Made by a program: the position numbers and the translations under genes. From Treponema sp. (GTDB lineage: Bacteria > Spirochaetota > Spirochaetia > Treponematales > Treponemataceae), in the NCBI GenBank assembly GCA_017381365.1, contig JAFOCI010000035.1:1-52427 (forward strand): 52,427 bases of DNA, read 5' to 3'. The notes below the pieces were generated by a model, which made no database searches, was not told where the DNA came from, and saw nothing but the letters and a program-made list of their open reading frames with translations. Each line of letters opens with the position of its first letter. The first letter of the stretch is position 1. This document shows, one piece after another, positions 8,694 to 18,048 of this stretch.

Positions 8694-10223
8694 TTACTTT
8701 GCACAAGCGCGGGTCAGAATGTCTACCAGTTCGGAGTAATTTTTTTTCAGAATTTTTGGATTTTCATTGACCATGGCTTCAAATTCAGTGTGGAACAGGC
8801 GGTCCTTGCCGCTGATTGGCATATAGTTCACGTCGCTGTGAATGTAATAATGTTCAATACAACCCATAGGCAAAATGTAAACTCTGGCAGTTTCTATGGC
8901 AGCAAGAATTAGCCAGGTTGCATTTATAATAAGAGAAACTGAACTTGCCAGCGGCAAAGGTAGAATATCTTTCAATTCACTCTTTAATTTAAGAACACCC
9001 ATCAGAACAACAGCCTTGAATGTATCCAGACTTTCAGGTTTTTCATACTTGTCGTAAAGCGCCTTTACCTTTTCTACAAACATATCAACTTCTGGACTGA
9101 TGCAAAAATCAACCTCGCAGACAAACTTTCCTATATTCACAAGATAAGATTCAAGACGATAAATCAATTTTTCCAGAGTTACAGGAGATTCCATTTCTCG
9201 TTTGGTAAAAAGCATTCTGTAAAAAGGCAGCTGACGTTCGTACTGCTTTTCCAGCCAGCTTATAGCTCTTTCATCTTCGCAGACAACATCCCGCAGTTTT
9301 CCGCAGAAAAGCGAATCCAAATCTGTGATGATTCGCCCGTCTGTTCCCAAAAGCGAACACACAATAAAGAAAACGCCCAATTCGTCCTTTCCGCCAACAT
9401 CAATAACACCAGTGCCAGCCGTACCATAATGATCTTCTACGCAGCACAAAAGATTCGTAAACATCTGCTGGTCAGTATAACCTTCAACAAAAATCTGATT
9501 ATCGCTAAAAAAGAACTGCTTGTGATAAGTATTGAACCGCGGCAAAAATCTGCGCAAAAGAATTTCATCTTTTTCGCTCAATCTGTCCACACAGGTTGGA
9601 ACATTGTTTACGTGGCAAACGACAACGCCAAGCAAATCTTCTGCAAAGTGCAAATCAATAAAATATGGCGAATGAGTTATAAGAAAAAATATTCTGTCTG
9701 GCTCGCTTACAGAAACCTTTCGGATTTCGTTCATAAAAAACAGCTGAAACTGAGGGTGCAGATGCAGTTCTGGTTCATCTAAAATAAGGACAGAAGATTT
9801 TAGACCATACAGCGCCACAAGCAGAGTCAAAATCTCCTTAAGTCCGTGACATTCGCCTTCTTTAAGATTGTATTCAACTCCGCGAGCCTTGTTTTCTACC
9901 ATTGGGATTACAGAACCGTCTGCATTTTCTTCAAATCGGATTGTCTTTCCGAACATATTGGAAATTACACTTTCGATTTTTTCCCGCAAATCAGAATCTT
10001 CTTTGATTTTTGAAAGCAGTTCTTCCTGATTTGAACGGTCAGATTGCAGGAATTCAACAGTATAGCCTTTTTCTTCAAACTGATGCGCTATTTCTTCCGC
10101 CAGAAGAGTTTTTCCTGAACCGTTAGGTCCAACAATAAGATTTATCTGATTCCAGTGTTCTTTTTTAAAGACAGCCTTACCCCATAAAAAAGGCATTTTT
10201 ACTTTAATTTCAAATTTTATCAT
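8694..10223 (-). CDS. OLD-family ATPase with TOPRIM nuclease domain
   Basis: A 509-residue protein joining an ABC-type ATPase to a TOPRIM domain, the layout of class 1 OLD (overcoming lysogenization defect) nucleases. Visible motifs are Walker A GPNGSGKT (32-39), an atypical signature LKEGECHG (120-127), Walker B VLILDEPELHLHP (D149, E150), H-loop THSP (H184), the TOPRIM glutamate in FVEGYTD (E248) and TDLD (D301, D303). OLD proteins cut DNA and several act in phage defence. It lies 42 nt after ppk with its own AGGAGG site, so it is probably the last gene of a ppx-ppk operon. No UvrD-like partner (as in Gabija) is adjacent. The C-terminal 200 residues are not recognised. Confidence 0.8.
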   Translation of the reverse strand: MIKFEIKVKMPFLWGKAVFKKEHWNQINLIVGPNGSGKTLLAEEIAHQFEEKGYTVEFLQSDRSNQEELLSKIKEDSDLREKIESVISNMFGKTIRFEENADGSVIPMVENKARGVEYNLKEGECHGLKEILTLLVALYGLKSSVLILDEPELHLHPQFQLFFMNEIRKVSVSEPDRIFFLITHSPYFIDLHFAEDLLGVVVCHVNNVPTCVDRLSEKDEILLRRFLPRFNTYHKQFFFSDNQIFVEGYTDQQMFTNLLCCVEDHYGTAGTGVIDVGGKDELGVFFIVCSLLGTDGRIITDLDSLFCGKLRDVVCEDERAISWLEKQYERQLPFYRMLFTKREMESPVTLEKLIYRLESYLVNIGKFVCEVDFCISPEVDMFVEKVKALYDKYEKPESLDTFKAVVLMGVLKLKSELKDILPLPLASSVSLIINATWLILAAIETARVYILPMGCIEHYYIHSDVNYMPISGKDRLFHTEFEAMVNENPKILKKNYSELVDILTRACAK

Positions 10224-10265
10224 ATTGCCTCCTGGGATAAAAACTATGCGGAAAACTTATGAAGT

Positions 10266-12386
10266 TTAGTCCTTGCGACGAACCTCAAATTCAATTTTAG
10301 TGCCTTTTGATGCCGTATCATTAAGATGCTTATACTTTTTATACAGTGTTTCCTGTGCTCTAAAATCTTCGTCATCTTTATTTCTAGGAATTCCACACCA
10401 GCCGCCATGTTCTTTAAGTTCAAGTGCATTAACATTGTCCTTAAAATACACTTCAAGAACTTCCTTAACTTCATCAAAAGCCTGTTCATCAATAATCGGG
10501 AACATAAGTTCAATTCTGCGATCAAGATTTCGAGGCATCCAGTCTGCACTGGCAAGATAAATTTCGTCTGAACCGCCATTCTGAAAATAAAAAATTCTGG
10601 AATGTTCAAGATATCTGTCTACAATCGAAATAACCTTGATATTTTCGCTAAGCCCAGGAACGCCAGGCACAAGCATACAAACGCCACGCACATTCAAAAG
10701 AACCTTTACACCAGCCTGACTCGCTTTGTACAAGGCTTCGATAACTTCTTCGTGGGTCAAGGCATTCATTTTAGCCATAATAAGACCAGGATGCTCTGGA
10801 TCGCTACGGTCAATTTCCCTCTGAATCATAGAAAGCAGTTTTGATTTCAATGTTACAGGAGCCATATCAAGCTGCTTCATTGACTGCAATGTTGAATATC
10901 CGGTTACAAGATTAAAGAAAAGCGTTGCATCATTTACAATTTCGCTGTTTCCGGTAAAAATCGAAAGATCAGAATATAACTTTGCAGTTTTTGGATTGTA
11001 ATTTCCGGTTGCAAGATGAGCGTAACGACGAACGGTATCGTTTTCGCGCCGCATTACCATAATTATTTTTGCATGAACCTTTAGATTTTTAAGGCCATAA
11101 ATTACAGTAACACCTGCATTTTCCAGCTGGTTTGCCCAGGCAATATTGCGTTCTTCATCAAAACGGGCTTTTAATTCCACAAGAACAACAACCTGTTTTC
11201 CATTGCGGGCAGCCCGTTCAAGAGCCGCAACAATCGGAGAATCTTTTCCTGTTCTATAAAGAGTCATTTTTATCGCAAGTACACTAGGATCGTCTGCCGC
11301 ATCGCTTATAAATTTGATTACAGGATCATAAGATTCATACGGAACATGAAGAACAATATCCCTCTGCTTTAGTATATCCCAATAAGGCTCTTCCTGAGGC
11401 AAACTCGCAGGATAAAAATGTTCCCATTCAGGAAAACTCATTTTTCCGTCATCAATTTCCCTAAGCTCCATAAGAACACCAGGATTGATTATGTCATCAA
11501 CCCGATAAACATCATCTTCTGTAAGTTCCAGTTTTTCTTTCAGAAATTCAAGAATTTTTTCGCTGGTCTGATTGCAGGTCATCTGAACAGGGAAAGAACT
11601 CTGACGCTGAACAAGAACCTGTTCCATTGCATCAACAAAATTGCTTCCAGAATCTTCATCTACAGCAAAATCTGCATCTCTTGCAATCTTGAACAGCAAA
11701 GTTTCCTCAACTTCAAAACCTGCAAAAAGCTGAGTTCCATAGCGCACAATAATTTCTTCCAGAAGAGCAAACTGCTTTTTACCGTTTTCACCAGGAAGCC
11801 AGATTACCTGCGAAAGTCCGTTTGGAATCTGAACAAAGGAAATGCGCGGAGAATCTTCACTTCCCTTTAATATTTCATTTGCATTTCTGATTCCCGCAAT
11901 AGGTTTAAGCAAAAATGCTGCATAAGTCGCAAGGTTAGTAATGTTAGGAAAAACTTCTGTATCTGTACGCAAAGGTGTTAAAAGAGGATAAACATCATTC
12001 ATAAAAAAGTTCAAAGCGTAATCACTTTGAGCCGCATTAAAGTCTGCTGGCTTTACGTAGCAGATATCTCGTTTTGCAAATTCTGGAAGCAAATCATTAT
12101 TAAGACAGTCATGCTGAATTCTCATAATCTGATGGCTGCGAGCAGAAATCTGCTTTAACACCATTTCTGGAGTAAGACCGGAAATATCAAGAGTATGAGG
12201 ATTTGCCATGTGCATTCGTTTTACAGATGCAACCCGCACCTGAAAAAATTCATCATAATTAGAAGTTACAATAGAAAGAAACTGCAATCGTTCCAAAAGC
12301 GGCTGGTCCCGTCGCAACGCCTGATGAAGTACACGACCATTAAATTCTATCCATGAAAGTTCTCTGTTAAAAAATCTTGGTTCCAT
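10266..12386 (-). CDS. ppk1: Polyphosphate kinase 1
   Basis: A 706-residue cytoplasmic or membrane-associated enzyme that makes long-chain polyphosphate from ATP reversibly. The N-terminal domain opens with RFFNRELSWIEFNGRVL, typical of PPK1. The catalytic phospholipase-D-like domains carry the autophosphorylated histidine in LKVHAKIIMV (about residue 440) and the segment SADWMPRNLDRRIELMFPI near the C-terminus (about 600). Length matches the family. It starts 18 nt after ppx with a GGAGGAG site, so synthesis and breakdown genes share one message. The OLD-family gene follows. Confidence 0.96.
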   Translation of the reverse strand: MEPRFFNRELSWIEFNGRVLHQALRRDQPLLERLQFLSIVTSNYDEFFQVRVASVKRMHMANPHTLDISGLTPEMVLKQISARSHQIMRIQHDCLNNDLLPEFAKRDICYVKPADFNAAQSDYALNFFMNDVYPLLTPLRTDTEVFPNITNLATYAAFLLKPIAGIRNANEILKGSEDSPRISFVQIPNGLSQVIWLPGENGKKQFALLEEIIVRYGTQLFAGFEVEETLLFKIARDADFAVDEDSGSNFVDAMEQVLVQRQSSFPVQMTCNQTSEKILEFLKEKLELTEDDVYRVDDIINPGVLMELREIDDGKMSFPEWEHFYPASLPQEEPYWDILKQRDIVLHVPYESYDPVIKFISDAADDPSVLAIKMTLYRTGKDSPIVAALERAARNGKQVVVLVELKARFDEERNIAWANQLENAGVTVIYGLKNLKVHAKIIMVMRRENDTVRRYAHLATGNYNPKTAKLYSDLSIFTGNSEIVNDATLFFNLVTGYSTLQSMKQLDMAPVTLKSKLLSMIQREIDRSDPEHPGLIMAKMNALTHEEVIEALYKASQAGVKVLLNVRGVCMLVPGVPGLSENIKVISIVDRYLEHSRIFYFQNGGSDEIYLASADWMPRNLDRRIELMFPIIDEQAFDEVKEVLEVYFKDNVNALELKEHGGWCGIPRNKDDEDFRAQETLYKKYKHLNDTASKGTKIEFEVRRKD

Positions 12387-12404
12387 CTGCTCCTCCTGAC
12401 GCTG

Positions 12405-13934
12405 CTATACCAGAATTACCTTGTATCCAAATACAGATTCAAAAAGTTCGCCTTTTTCCGCAAGGGCAATTCGTTCCAATGCCAGATTTTTTATTCCCTT
12501 TGCAGAAATAATCAGACTGTCATTTTTAAGCTTCACATAAAAATCCCGGATAGACTGACCATGACTTCTGTCCAGGGCATCTGCAATGCGTAAAATTGCA
12601 GTCAGTTTAAGAATCTGCATTCTATCACTGCGGGCAAGAATCTGAAACTGCTCGCTGTCTTCCGGCCGTTGCTTTCCACGATGATAATGAGCAATTGTTG
12701 CAACTATGATATTTTCTGATCGTGTCAGACCAAAAATGTCAGAGTGGCGAATAATATATTCACTGTGCTCATGATGGTTGCTCATATTGATAAAGTTCCC
12801 AATGTCATGTAAAAGTGCAGAAACTGCCAGAAGAGTGCGTGACCTTTCATCCAGCGAAAGTTCTTTTTCCATGCATTCGTAAATTTTAAGAGAATTCTGC
12901 ATTACATTTTTTGCATGGAATATATCTCCATGATACTTTCGCAAAAGATTAGTTGCACTGGCAATTATCTGTTCACTGAATTCTTTTTTAAGCTCTTCGC
13001 TCGGTGCCGCAGTTTTACTGTACACAAGTCCATTTCTGATGTTCGTTTCTGGAACAATAATTGTCTGAACATTTGTATGATGAATGAACATCTTGTAAAT
13101 CAAAAGACTTACAGGAAGAGTTTGTGCATCATTGTAAGAAATTTTAAATCGGGCAACACATTCATCTGTAGTGTACTGCTGAATTTCATCAACAAACCTA
13201 TCAAATTTTTCCCGCTCAATCGACCAGAGCCACGTAGAAATCGGCTGTCCTGCGTTGATAGCCGCCAGAGTTGCATCGCCACCAACCGCAATAAACTGAT
13301 TTACTTCAGAAATATTAAGTTCACTTTCAAACAAACCTTTTGCATTGATTGCGTATTCTTCTACATACCGCTGAATGTCTTCCAGATTAATTGACTGACC
13401 TTTAATTTTTGGCGCAAGCCGCACCGTACCAATATGAAGACTGTGTGCGCCTGCAATTTTACCTTTTTTCATAAGCATAAGTTCTGTTGAACCGCCACTT
13501 ACTTCCAGAATTACGGAATTTCCGCTCTTTATGTCCGGTGCATCTCCCTGAAAACATTCTGTTACAGCAAGATACATAAGACGATTTTCTTCAATTCCAT
13601 CAATTACTTTTACGCGGAAACCAGTCTGTGAAAAAATCTTGTCCATTACAGGATCTTTGTTTTTTGCCTCTCGGAATGCTGCTGTTGCAATTACATTCGC
13701 CTGACCAGGTTCAATTCCCCAGCCAGAAAGCTGCTCTTTAAAACGCTGTAATATATGAAGACACTGAAGCTGAGTTTCTCGGGTAATTGATCCTGTTGTA
13801 AAAACTTCCCGACCAAGAGAATAAGGCATTTCTGCCCGATCTAAAATGTTTCTTTTTCTGTCTTCTGTAACTTCCGCAACAAGAAGTCTTACACCTGTTG
13901 CACCAATTTCAATAACAGCCTCTGGAGCAGCCAT
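12405..13934 (-). CDS. ppx: Exopolyphosphatase / pppGpp phosphatase (Ppx/GppA) with HD domain
   Basis: A 509-residue Ppx/GppA enzyme that removes terminal phosphate from polyphosphate or converts pppGpp to ppGpp. The actin-like ATPase fold begins at VIEIGATGVRLLVAEV and includes EVSGGSTELML and HIGTVRLAP. A C-terminal HD module (about 320-480) shows VSALLHDIGNFINMSNHHEHSE. The ATG at 13934 is chosen because a GAGGAG site lies 5 nt before it. The reading frame continues upstream to a GTG at 14012 through a terminator-like hairpin, which would make an implausible N-terminus. First gene of the likely ppx-ppk-OLD operon. Confidence 0.93.
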   Translation of the reverse strand: MAAPEAVIEIGATGVRLLVAEVTEDRKRNILDRAEMPYSLGREVFTTGSITRETQLQCLHILQRFKEQLSGWGIEPGQANVIATAAFREAKNKDPVMDKIFSQTGFRVKVIDGIEENRLMYLAVTECFQGDAPDIKSGNSVILEVSGGSTELMLMKKGKIAGAHSLHIGTVRLAPKIKGQSINLEDIQRYVEEYAINAKGLFESELNISEVNQFIAVGGDATLAAINAGQPISTWLWSIEREKFDRFVDEIQQYTTDECVARFKISYNDAQTLPVSLLIYKMFIHHTNVQTIIVPETNIRNGLVYSKTAAPSEELKKEFSEQIIASATNLLRKYHGDIFHAKNVMQNSLKIYECMEKELSLDERSRTLLAVSALLHDIGNFINMSNHHEHSEYIIRHSDIFGLTRSENIIVATIAHYHRGKQRPEDSEQFQILARSDRMQILKLTAILRIADALDRSHGQSIRDFYVKLKNDSLIISAKGIKNLALERIALAEKGELFESVFGYKVILV

Positions 13935-13948
13935 CTTATCTCCTCTAG

Positions 13949-13985
13949 AAAAAAAAGAGATGGCTTTACCTGCTAAACCATCTCT
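13949..13985 (-). terminator. Rho-independent terminator in front of ppx
   Basis: On the minus strand the arms AGAGATGG and CCATCTCT, extended by TTTA/TAAA with one bulge, enclose a GCAGG loop and are followed by eight T residues. The T-run ends only about 15 nt before the ppx ATG. It could terminate the upstream glycosidase message, or act as an attenuator if the ppx promoter lies upstream of it (a weak TTGAAG at 14040-14045 with an AT-rich -10 is the only candidate seen). Confidence 0.82.
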
Positions 13986-14093
13986 ATACGAAAGAATAAT
14001 ATTCAGCAGCACTTTTTATTATTTCACATTTCTGCAAAACTTCAAGTGCCATTTATCATTAAATTCTCAACTTAAATATGAGTTTGAAAATTT

Positions 14094-15524
14094 TTACAGT
14101 TTATCAATCAACATTGAACACTTGCCACTTGGAATTGGCAAAGTTTTCTTTTTCTGATCAATGATGTTAATTGTAAAATAATAAAGTTTTTCGCTTTCCA
14201 TCTGGATTTCCCATCCACGAGGACTCTTGTTACTTAAAATTGTAATAAGATTTCGTTTAAGAGAAAGATTCTCAATACCCATAATTTCAAGGTTTGGAAT
14301 AACCCAGTCTACAGTCTTACGTGGAAGACTGATAGAAAGTCCAATTACATTTTCAATCATAAGGGCAATAGTAGAAAGACCTGTTGCAGCAAGGAAATGA
14401 TCTCTTGGATAATTTTCATTACCTTCCAGTGTTGCTTTCTGAGCTGTCAAAGGCTTGTATGCTTCAAAGAAATCACCTTTCTGATTTTCATCAGTCGGCA
14501 TAAGCCCTTCAAGAACAAAATACAAATGTCTGATAGAACATTCTCGGGCCAGCTCATATTTCTGATATTTTTCCAGACCTTTGATAATCATAAAGTTGAA
14601 CATTGGATAAACACTTCCGCAGAAGCCTTCTCCATTTTCACGGAAATTAAAACTGTCTGCAGAAAGAGTTGGGAACGGATGTTCAGAACCAAAAGTAGTT
14701 GGATTATTCAAATGAGCAATCAGAGCTTCTGATTTATCTGCACTTGGAATTTCTGCAAGCAATGCCCAGAATCCGGCAATAGTTTTTTCTGGAAGGCGGT
14801 TACAGTCCTTATCCAAATCGTGATAAAAACCAGTCTGATTATCCCACATCATAGAATTGATGCGGGTTTTCAGAGAGAAATAATTTCTTCTGTACTGGAA
14901 GCTTAAATCCTTATCGTTAAGAATATCACCCAATGCAGACATGTGAGCGCAGTTGATTGCCATACATGCATTAAAATCAATCGGGTAATATGCATTTTCA
15001 CGAGGAGCGTTAAACATTGTACTTGCGCAGGCAGGAACAGCATAAAGACCGTTTTCCTGTTTAAAAGTTGCATCAATCCATTCAATATATTTCTGAAGAA
15101 CTGGCATTATTTCCTTGATGCGTTTTTTATTTGCAGATTTGTGATAAAGATTGAATTCTGCCCATGCAAACAAAGGAAGACCAACTCCTTCTGGGTTTGA
15201 AGAGTCCATTACAGGTTCATTTGTTTTTGCATCATAACGCCATCTGATTGCACCATTTTCTTCCTGACGTTCGTAGAAATAATCAATATTAAGGTTTGCA
15301 TCATAATTTCTGTTTGAATAAACAAGAAAGAAAGAAGACAATATTGATTCAAACTGGTCTATTATCAGCTTTCCATCAGAGGGATAAATGAAATATCCAT
15401 CAGCTGTCTTTTCTTCTGTCTTTGGATTAATCCAATAGTCAGAAAGCATAGTCCAAGTCTTGTTATAAATATCTACGAAATCCTGATCATAAAAGTGGAT
15501 TTTCGGAAAGTCGTGTTTGTTCAC
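14094..15524 (-). CDS. Six-hairpin glycoside hydrolase, MGH1/GH63/trehalase-like
   Basis: A 476-residue protein with the alpha/alpha barrel features of GH37/GH63-type sugar hydrolases: SNPEGVGLPLFAWAEFN, WIDATFKQENGLYAVP, MWDNQTGFYHDLD, KTIAGFWALLAEIPS and a C-terminal ENYPRDHFLAATGLS. It has no convincing signal peptide from the chosen start, so it is probably cytoplasmic and acts on oligosaccharides such as trehalose or glucosides; the substrate cannot be told. The GTG at 15524 is preferred because AGGAG lies 5 nt before it; an ATG at 15563 and one at 15614 lie further up without such a site. Followed by the terminator in front of ppx. Confidence 0.72.
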   Translation of the reverse strand: MNKHDFPKIHFYDQDFVDIYNKTWTMLSDYWINPKTEEKTADGYFIYPSDGKLIIDQFESILSSFFLVYSNRNYDANLNIDYFYERQEENGAIRWRYDAKTNEPVMDSSNPEGVGLPLFAWAEFNLYHKSANKKRIKEIMPVLQKYIEWIDATFKQENGLYAVPACASTMFNAPRENAYYPIDFNACMAINCAHMSALGDILNDKDLSFQYRRNYFSLKTRINSMMWDNQTGFYHDLDKDCNRLPEKTIAGFWALLAEIPSADKSEALIAHLNNPTTFGSEHPFPTLSADSFNFRENGEGFCGSVYPMFNFMIIKGLEKYQKYELARECSIRHLYFVLEGLMPTDENQKGDFFEAYKPLTAQKATLEGNENYPRDHFLAATGLSTIALMIENVIGLSISLPRKTVDWVIPNLEIMGIENLSLKRNLITILSNKSPRGWEIQMESEKLYYFTINIIDQKKKTLPIPSGKCSMLIDKL

Positions 15525-15630
15525 AAAAACTCCTGAATTCTCCTGATAACGAGGAGAGAACATTTTGTAACAGTATATCACAAATTTTATTAAAACGGTA
15601 TAATTTTCAAACATTTTAAGGAGATTTTCT

Positions 15631-17982
15631 ATGTATCAGTCATTTGTCTACGTGGAAGTCAGAATTCAGCTGCCATCAGTTGATTCAGTTTTCTTTACCA
15701 GTGAAAAAAATCACAAAATCTGCATAAATCAGCAGGTTTTGCAGCAAGTTTATATTCTGGCAAAGGCCCTGGAATGTAAAATCTCTACAATTTCTGATGT
15801 GGAACATATCAAAAATGTTGTTTCCAAACTTGAAAGCGGAAAAGAATTGACCGGCTATTCTGTAAAAATCGCAGATAACGGAAAAATGAACATTCTTTTT
15901 CACAGCCACCAGAAAACCATTCATATAGAAGAAGTACGCATAGAAGAAGATTTGGGGCGCCTTACTCATGCAAACGGCAACACCAGAATGGACTATTCCT
16001 GTGCTGGAAATCCAAGCATCAGAATCAGAACTGCAGCAAGCTTTGAGCTGGGCGAAGAAGTTCATTTATTTCTTGAAGAATTGCGACGGCTTACTCAGTA
16101 TCTGAACATTGCCAATGACAGCAGCAAAGACGGTTTTATCCGCTGCAATGCTTACGTTGCCCTTTCAAAATATCCAAATCTTCCAGATTATTACGTAAAA
16201 CTAAGAAATTTAAATTCCTTTAATTTTGCCCGCAAAGCTGTAAATCACGAGCTTACCCGCCAGGAAAACATGCTTTCTGCAGGAGAAAAAGTTCCAAGTG
16301 AAAGCCGCATCTGGAACGAAGCAAAATCATGCACTGAAAGTTTTCAGGAGCGGGAAATTGTGCGGATTCGTTTTGAACATCTTAATCCGCCCCAGACAAT
16401 CAATCTTGAAACTGCGGAACAGAATTTGTTCTCTACAGAAAATTTTGAATTACCAGAAGCCCGCCGTCTGCGTTTTAAAAAGCAGTATGGAGTTAGCCGT
16501 CTGAGAGCAGAATTCCTTTGTGACACAAAAAGCCGTGCCGATTTCTTTGAGAACGTCTGTAAAGCTGGTGCAAATCCGCTGAATGCCGCACACTGGATTG
16601 CCAGCGAGCTTACCCGACTTTTAAATAGAGCCGCCATTCCTGTTGAAAAATCTAAGATAACAGAAAACCATTTCGCATGGATTATAAAAAAGCTGGATTC
16701 CGGTGATATTCATAGCGCAACTGCAAAAAAATTACTGCGTGCAAGTTTTGAATCAGGGCATTCTCCAGAAAAATTGATGAAATCCCTGAATATCAGCGAA
16801 TTAAGCAGTGAAAAAGATTTGCTTCCTTATGTTTCAAAAGTAATTCAGGAAAATCCTGAACAGTGCCGCATTTTAAAAAGCGGACAAATGGCTCCATTGG
16901 AATTTCTTACCGGCCTTGTAATGAAAGAAACTGGCGGAAAAGCCGTTCCTCAGATTGTAAAAAATCTTTTAAAGCAGGAACTGAACATCAGCGTAATTTA
17001 TATGATTACAACTGGCGGCGCCATTTCTGCTGTCCGCCATCAGGATGGAAGCATTTCCAGCGGCGATTCTTATGTTTTAAAATCAATTGCGGAACGAATT
17101 GCAAGAGATACTCCAATTCAGTTTTCTTCTGCAGGCCAGTATCTTAGTGAAGAGCTGGAGCCTTCTAACTGGGGCGATTTGATTGCAGAAGTCGCATTGC
17201 GAATAAACGCCGGAATTGCCAGCGGCATCGTAATTACCCACGGAACTTATAATCTTTCGTATACTGCTGCTCTTCTTTACTGGCTTTTCAGTGATTCAGA
17301 AGTACCTGTCGTAATCACTGCCAGCTCCACTTTGCCGTCAGAATCTATGGAAGCAGAAAAAAATCTTAGTCTTGCCATAGAAACAGCTTCCGCTAAGCAA
17401 AAAGGCGTTTACGTCGTATTTGGCGAAGAAGTTCTTTCTCCTTTGAATTTACATTTTGAGCGGCCTGGTCGTTTCTGCAACTGGAACCTTAGCGAACCAA
17501 AATATACTGAAAGCGGTCCAATCGCCAACAGTTTTACAGGAATTGGCGAACTGGATAACGAAGTTTTGGGACGACTTCTTACTGAAGCCAGCGGAAAAAT
17601 GTTCATGTGCCGTCTTTATCCTGGATTCAGAAGTGCACTCTACAAAGATATTTTAAAATATGCAAATGTTCATTCAATATTCCTGGAAATGTACGGAATT
17701 GGAGCCGGAAATATTACGGACAGCGATTTTTCTTTAAAACCAATGCTTCTGGAGGGAAACCGCCGGGGAATGCGCTTTTACTGCACAAGCCAGCAGAAAA
17801 TCAATCTTGATTTTTCGCAGTACGTTACAGCCCACGGAATCTGGCGAGAAGGCGCCGTACCAATGGGATACCTTACAACAGAATCAGTAATCGCGCTGTA
17901 CTTTGCCTGTTCCATTTGTGCCGACTCTCAGCAGGAACTGGACGAACTTATGGAACAGTACGCCTCAATCTATTCAAACTAA
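15631..17982 (+). CDS. GatB-like / asparaginase-like fusion with altered active sites
   Basis: A 783-residue cytoplasmic protein with two enzyme-family modules. Residues 1 to about 265 follow the GatB/GatE cradle (VRIEEDLGRLTH, MDYSCAGNPSI, GFIRCNAYVAL, KLRNLNSFNFARKAVNHE), and about 300-440 follow the GatB helical and YqeY-like tail. Residues about 450-775 follow type I asparaginase/GatD. Archaeal GatD and GatE are separate subunits that amidate Glu-tRNA(Gln); here both folds are in one chain. Key residues are missing: GatB metal ligands His and Glu are R11 and R131, and the asparaginase nucleophile Thr is A464 in TTGGAIS, with Y540 replacing Asp in HGTD. It may be a non-catalytic or repurposed protein. 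AAGGAG precedes the ATG. Divergent from the glycosidase gene. Confidence 0.8.
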   Translation: MYQSFVYVEVRIQLPSVDSVFFTSEKNHKICINQQVLQQVYILAKALECKISTISDVEHIKNVVSKLESGKELTGYSVKIADNGKMNILFHSHQKTIHIEEVRIEEDLGRLTHANGNTRMDYSCAGNPSIRIRTAASFELGEEVHLFLEELRRLTQYLNIANDSSKDGFIRCNAYVALSKYPNLPDYYVKLRNLNSFNFARKAVNHELTRQENMLSAGEKVPSESRIWNEAKSCTESFQEREIVRIRFEHLNPPQTINLETAEQNLFSTENFELPEARRLRFKKQYGVSRLRAEFLCDTKSRADFFENVCKAGANPLNAAHWIASELTRLLNRAAIPVEKSKITENHFAWIIKKLDSGDIHSATAKKLLRASFESGHSPEKLMKSLNISELSSEKDLLPYVSKVIQENPEQCRILKSGQMAPLEFLTGLVMKETGGKAVPQIVKNLLKQELNISVIYMITTGGAISAVRHQDGSISSGDSYVLKSIAERIARDTPIQFSSAGQYLSEELEPSNWGDLIAEVALRINAGIASGIVITHGTYNLSYTAALLYWLFSDSEVPVVITASSTLPSESMEAEKNLSLAIETASAKQKGVYVVFGEEVLSPLNLHFERPGRFCNWNLSEPKYTESGPIANSFTGIGELDNEVLGRLLTEASGKMFMCRLYPGFRSALYKDILKYANVHSIFLEMYGIGAGNITDSDFSLKPMLLEGNRRGMRFYCTSQQKINLDFSQYVTAHGIWREGAVPMGYLTTESVIALYFACSICADSQQELDELMEQYASIYSN

Positions 17983-18048
17983 TCTGGTTGATGCGCTGTC
18001 ATTCCTGGATTGAGCTGAATCCTCAAAACGCTCTGAATCGGGATTCGT

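Noticed and set aside
8694..10223. Gabija system (GajA with GajB)
   Set aside because: The ATPase-TOPRIM layout fits GajA-like OLD proteins, but no UvrD-like helicase gene is adjacent.
13935..14012. A longer Ppx starting at GTG 14012
   Set aside because: The extra residues are translated from the terminator hairpin, while the ATG at 13934 has a GAGGAG site and begins right before the conserved Ppx strand.
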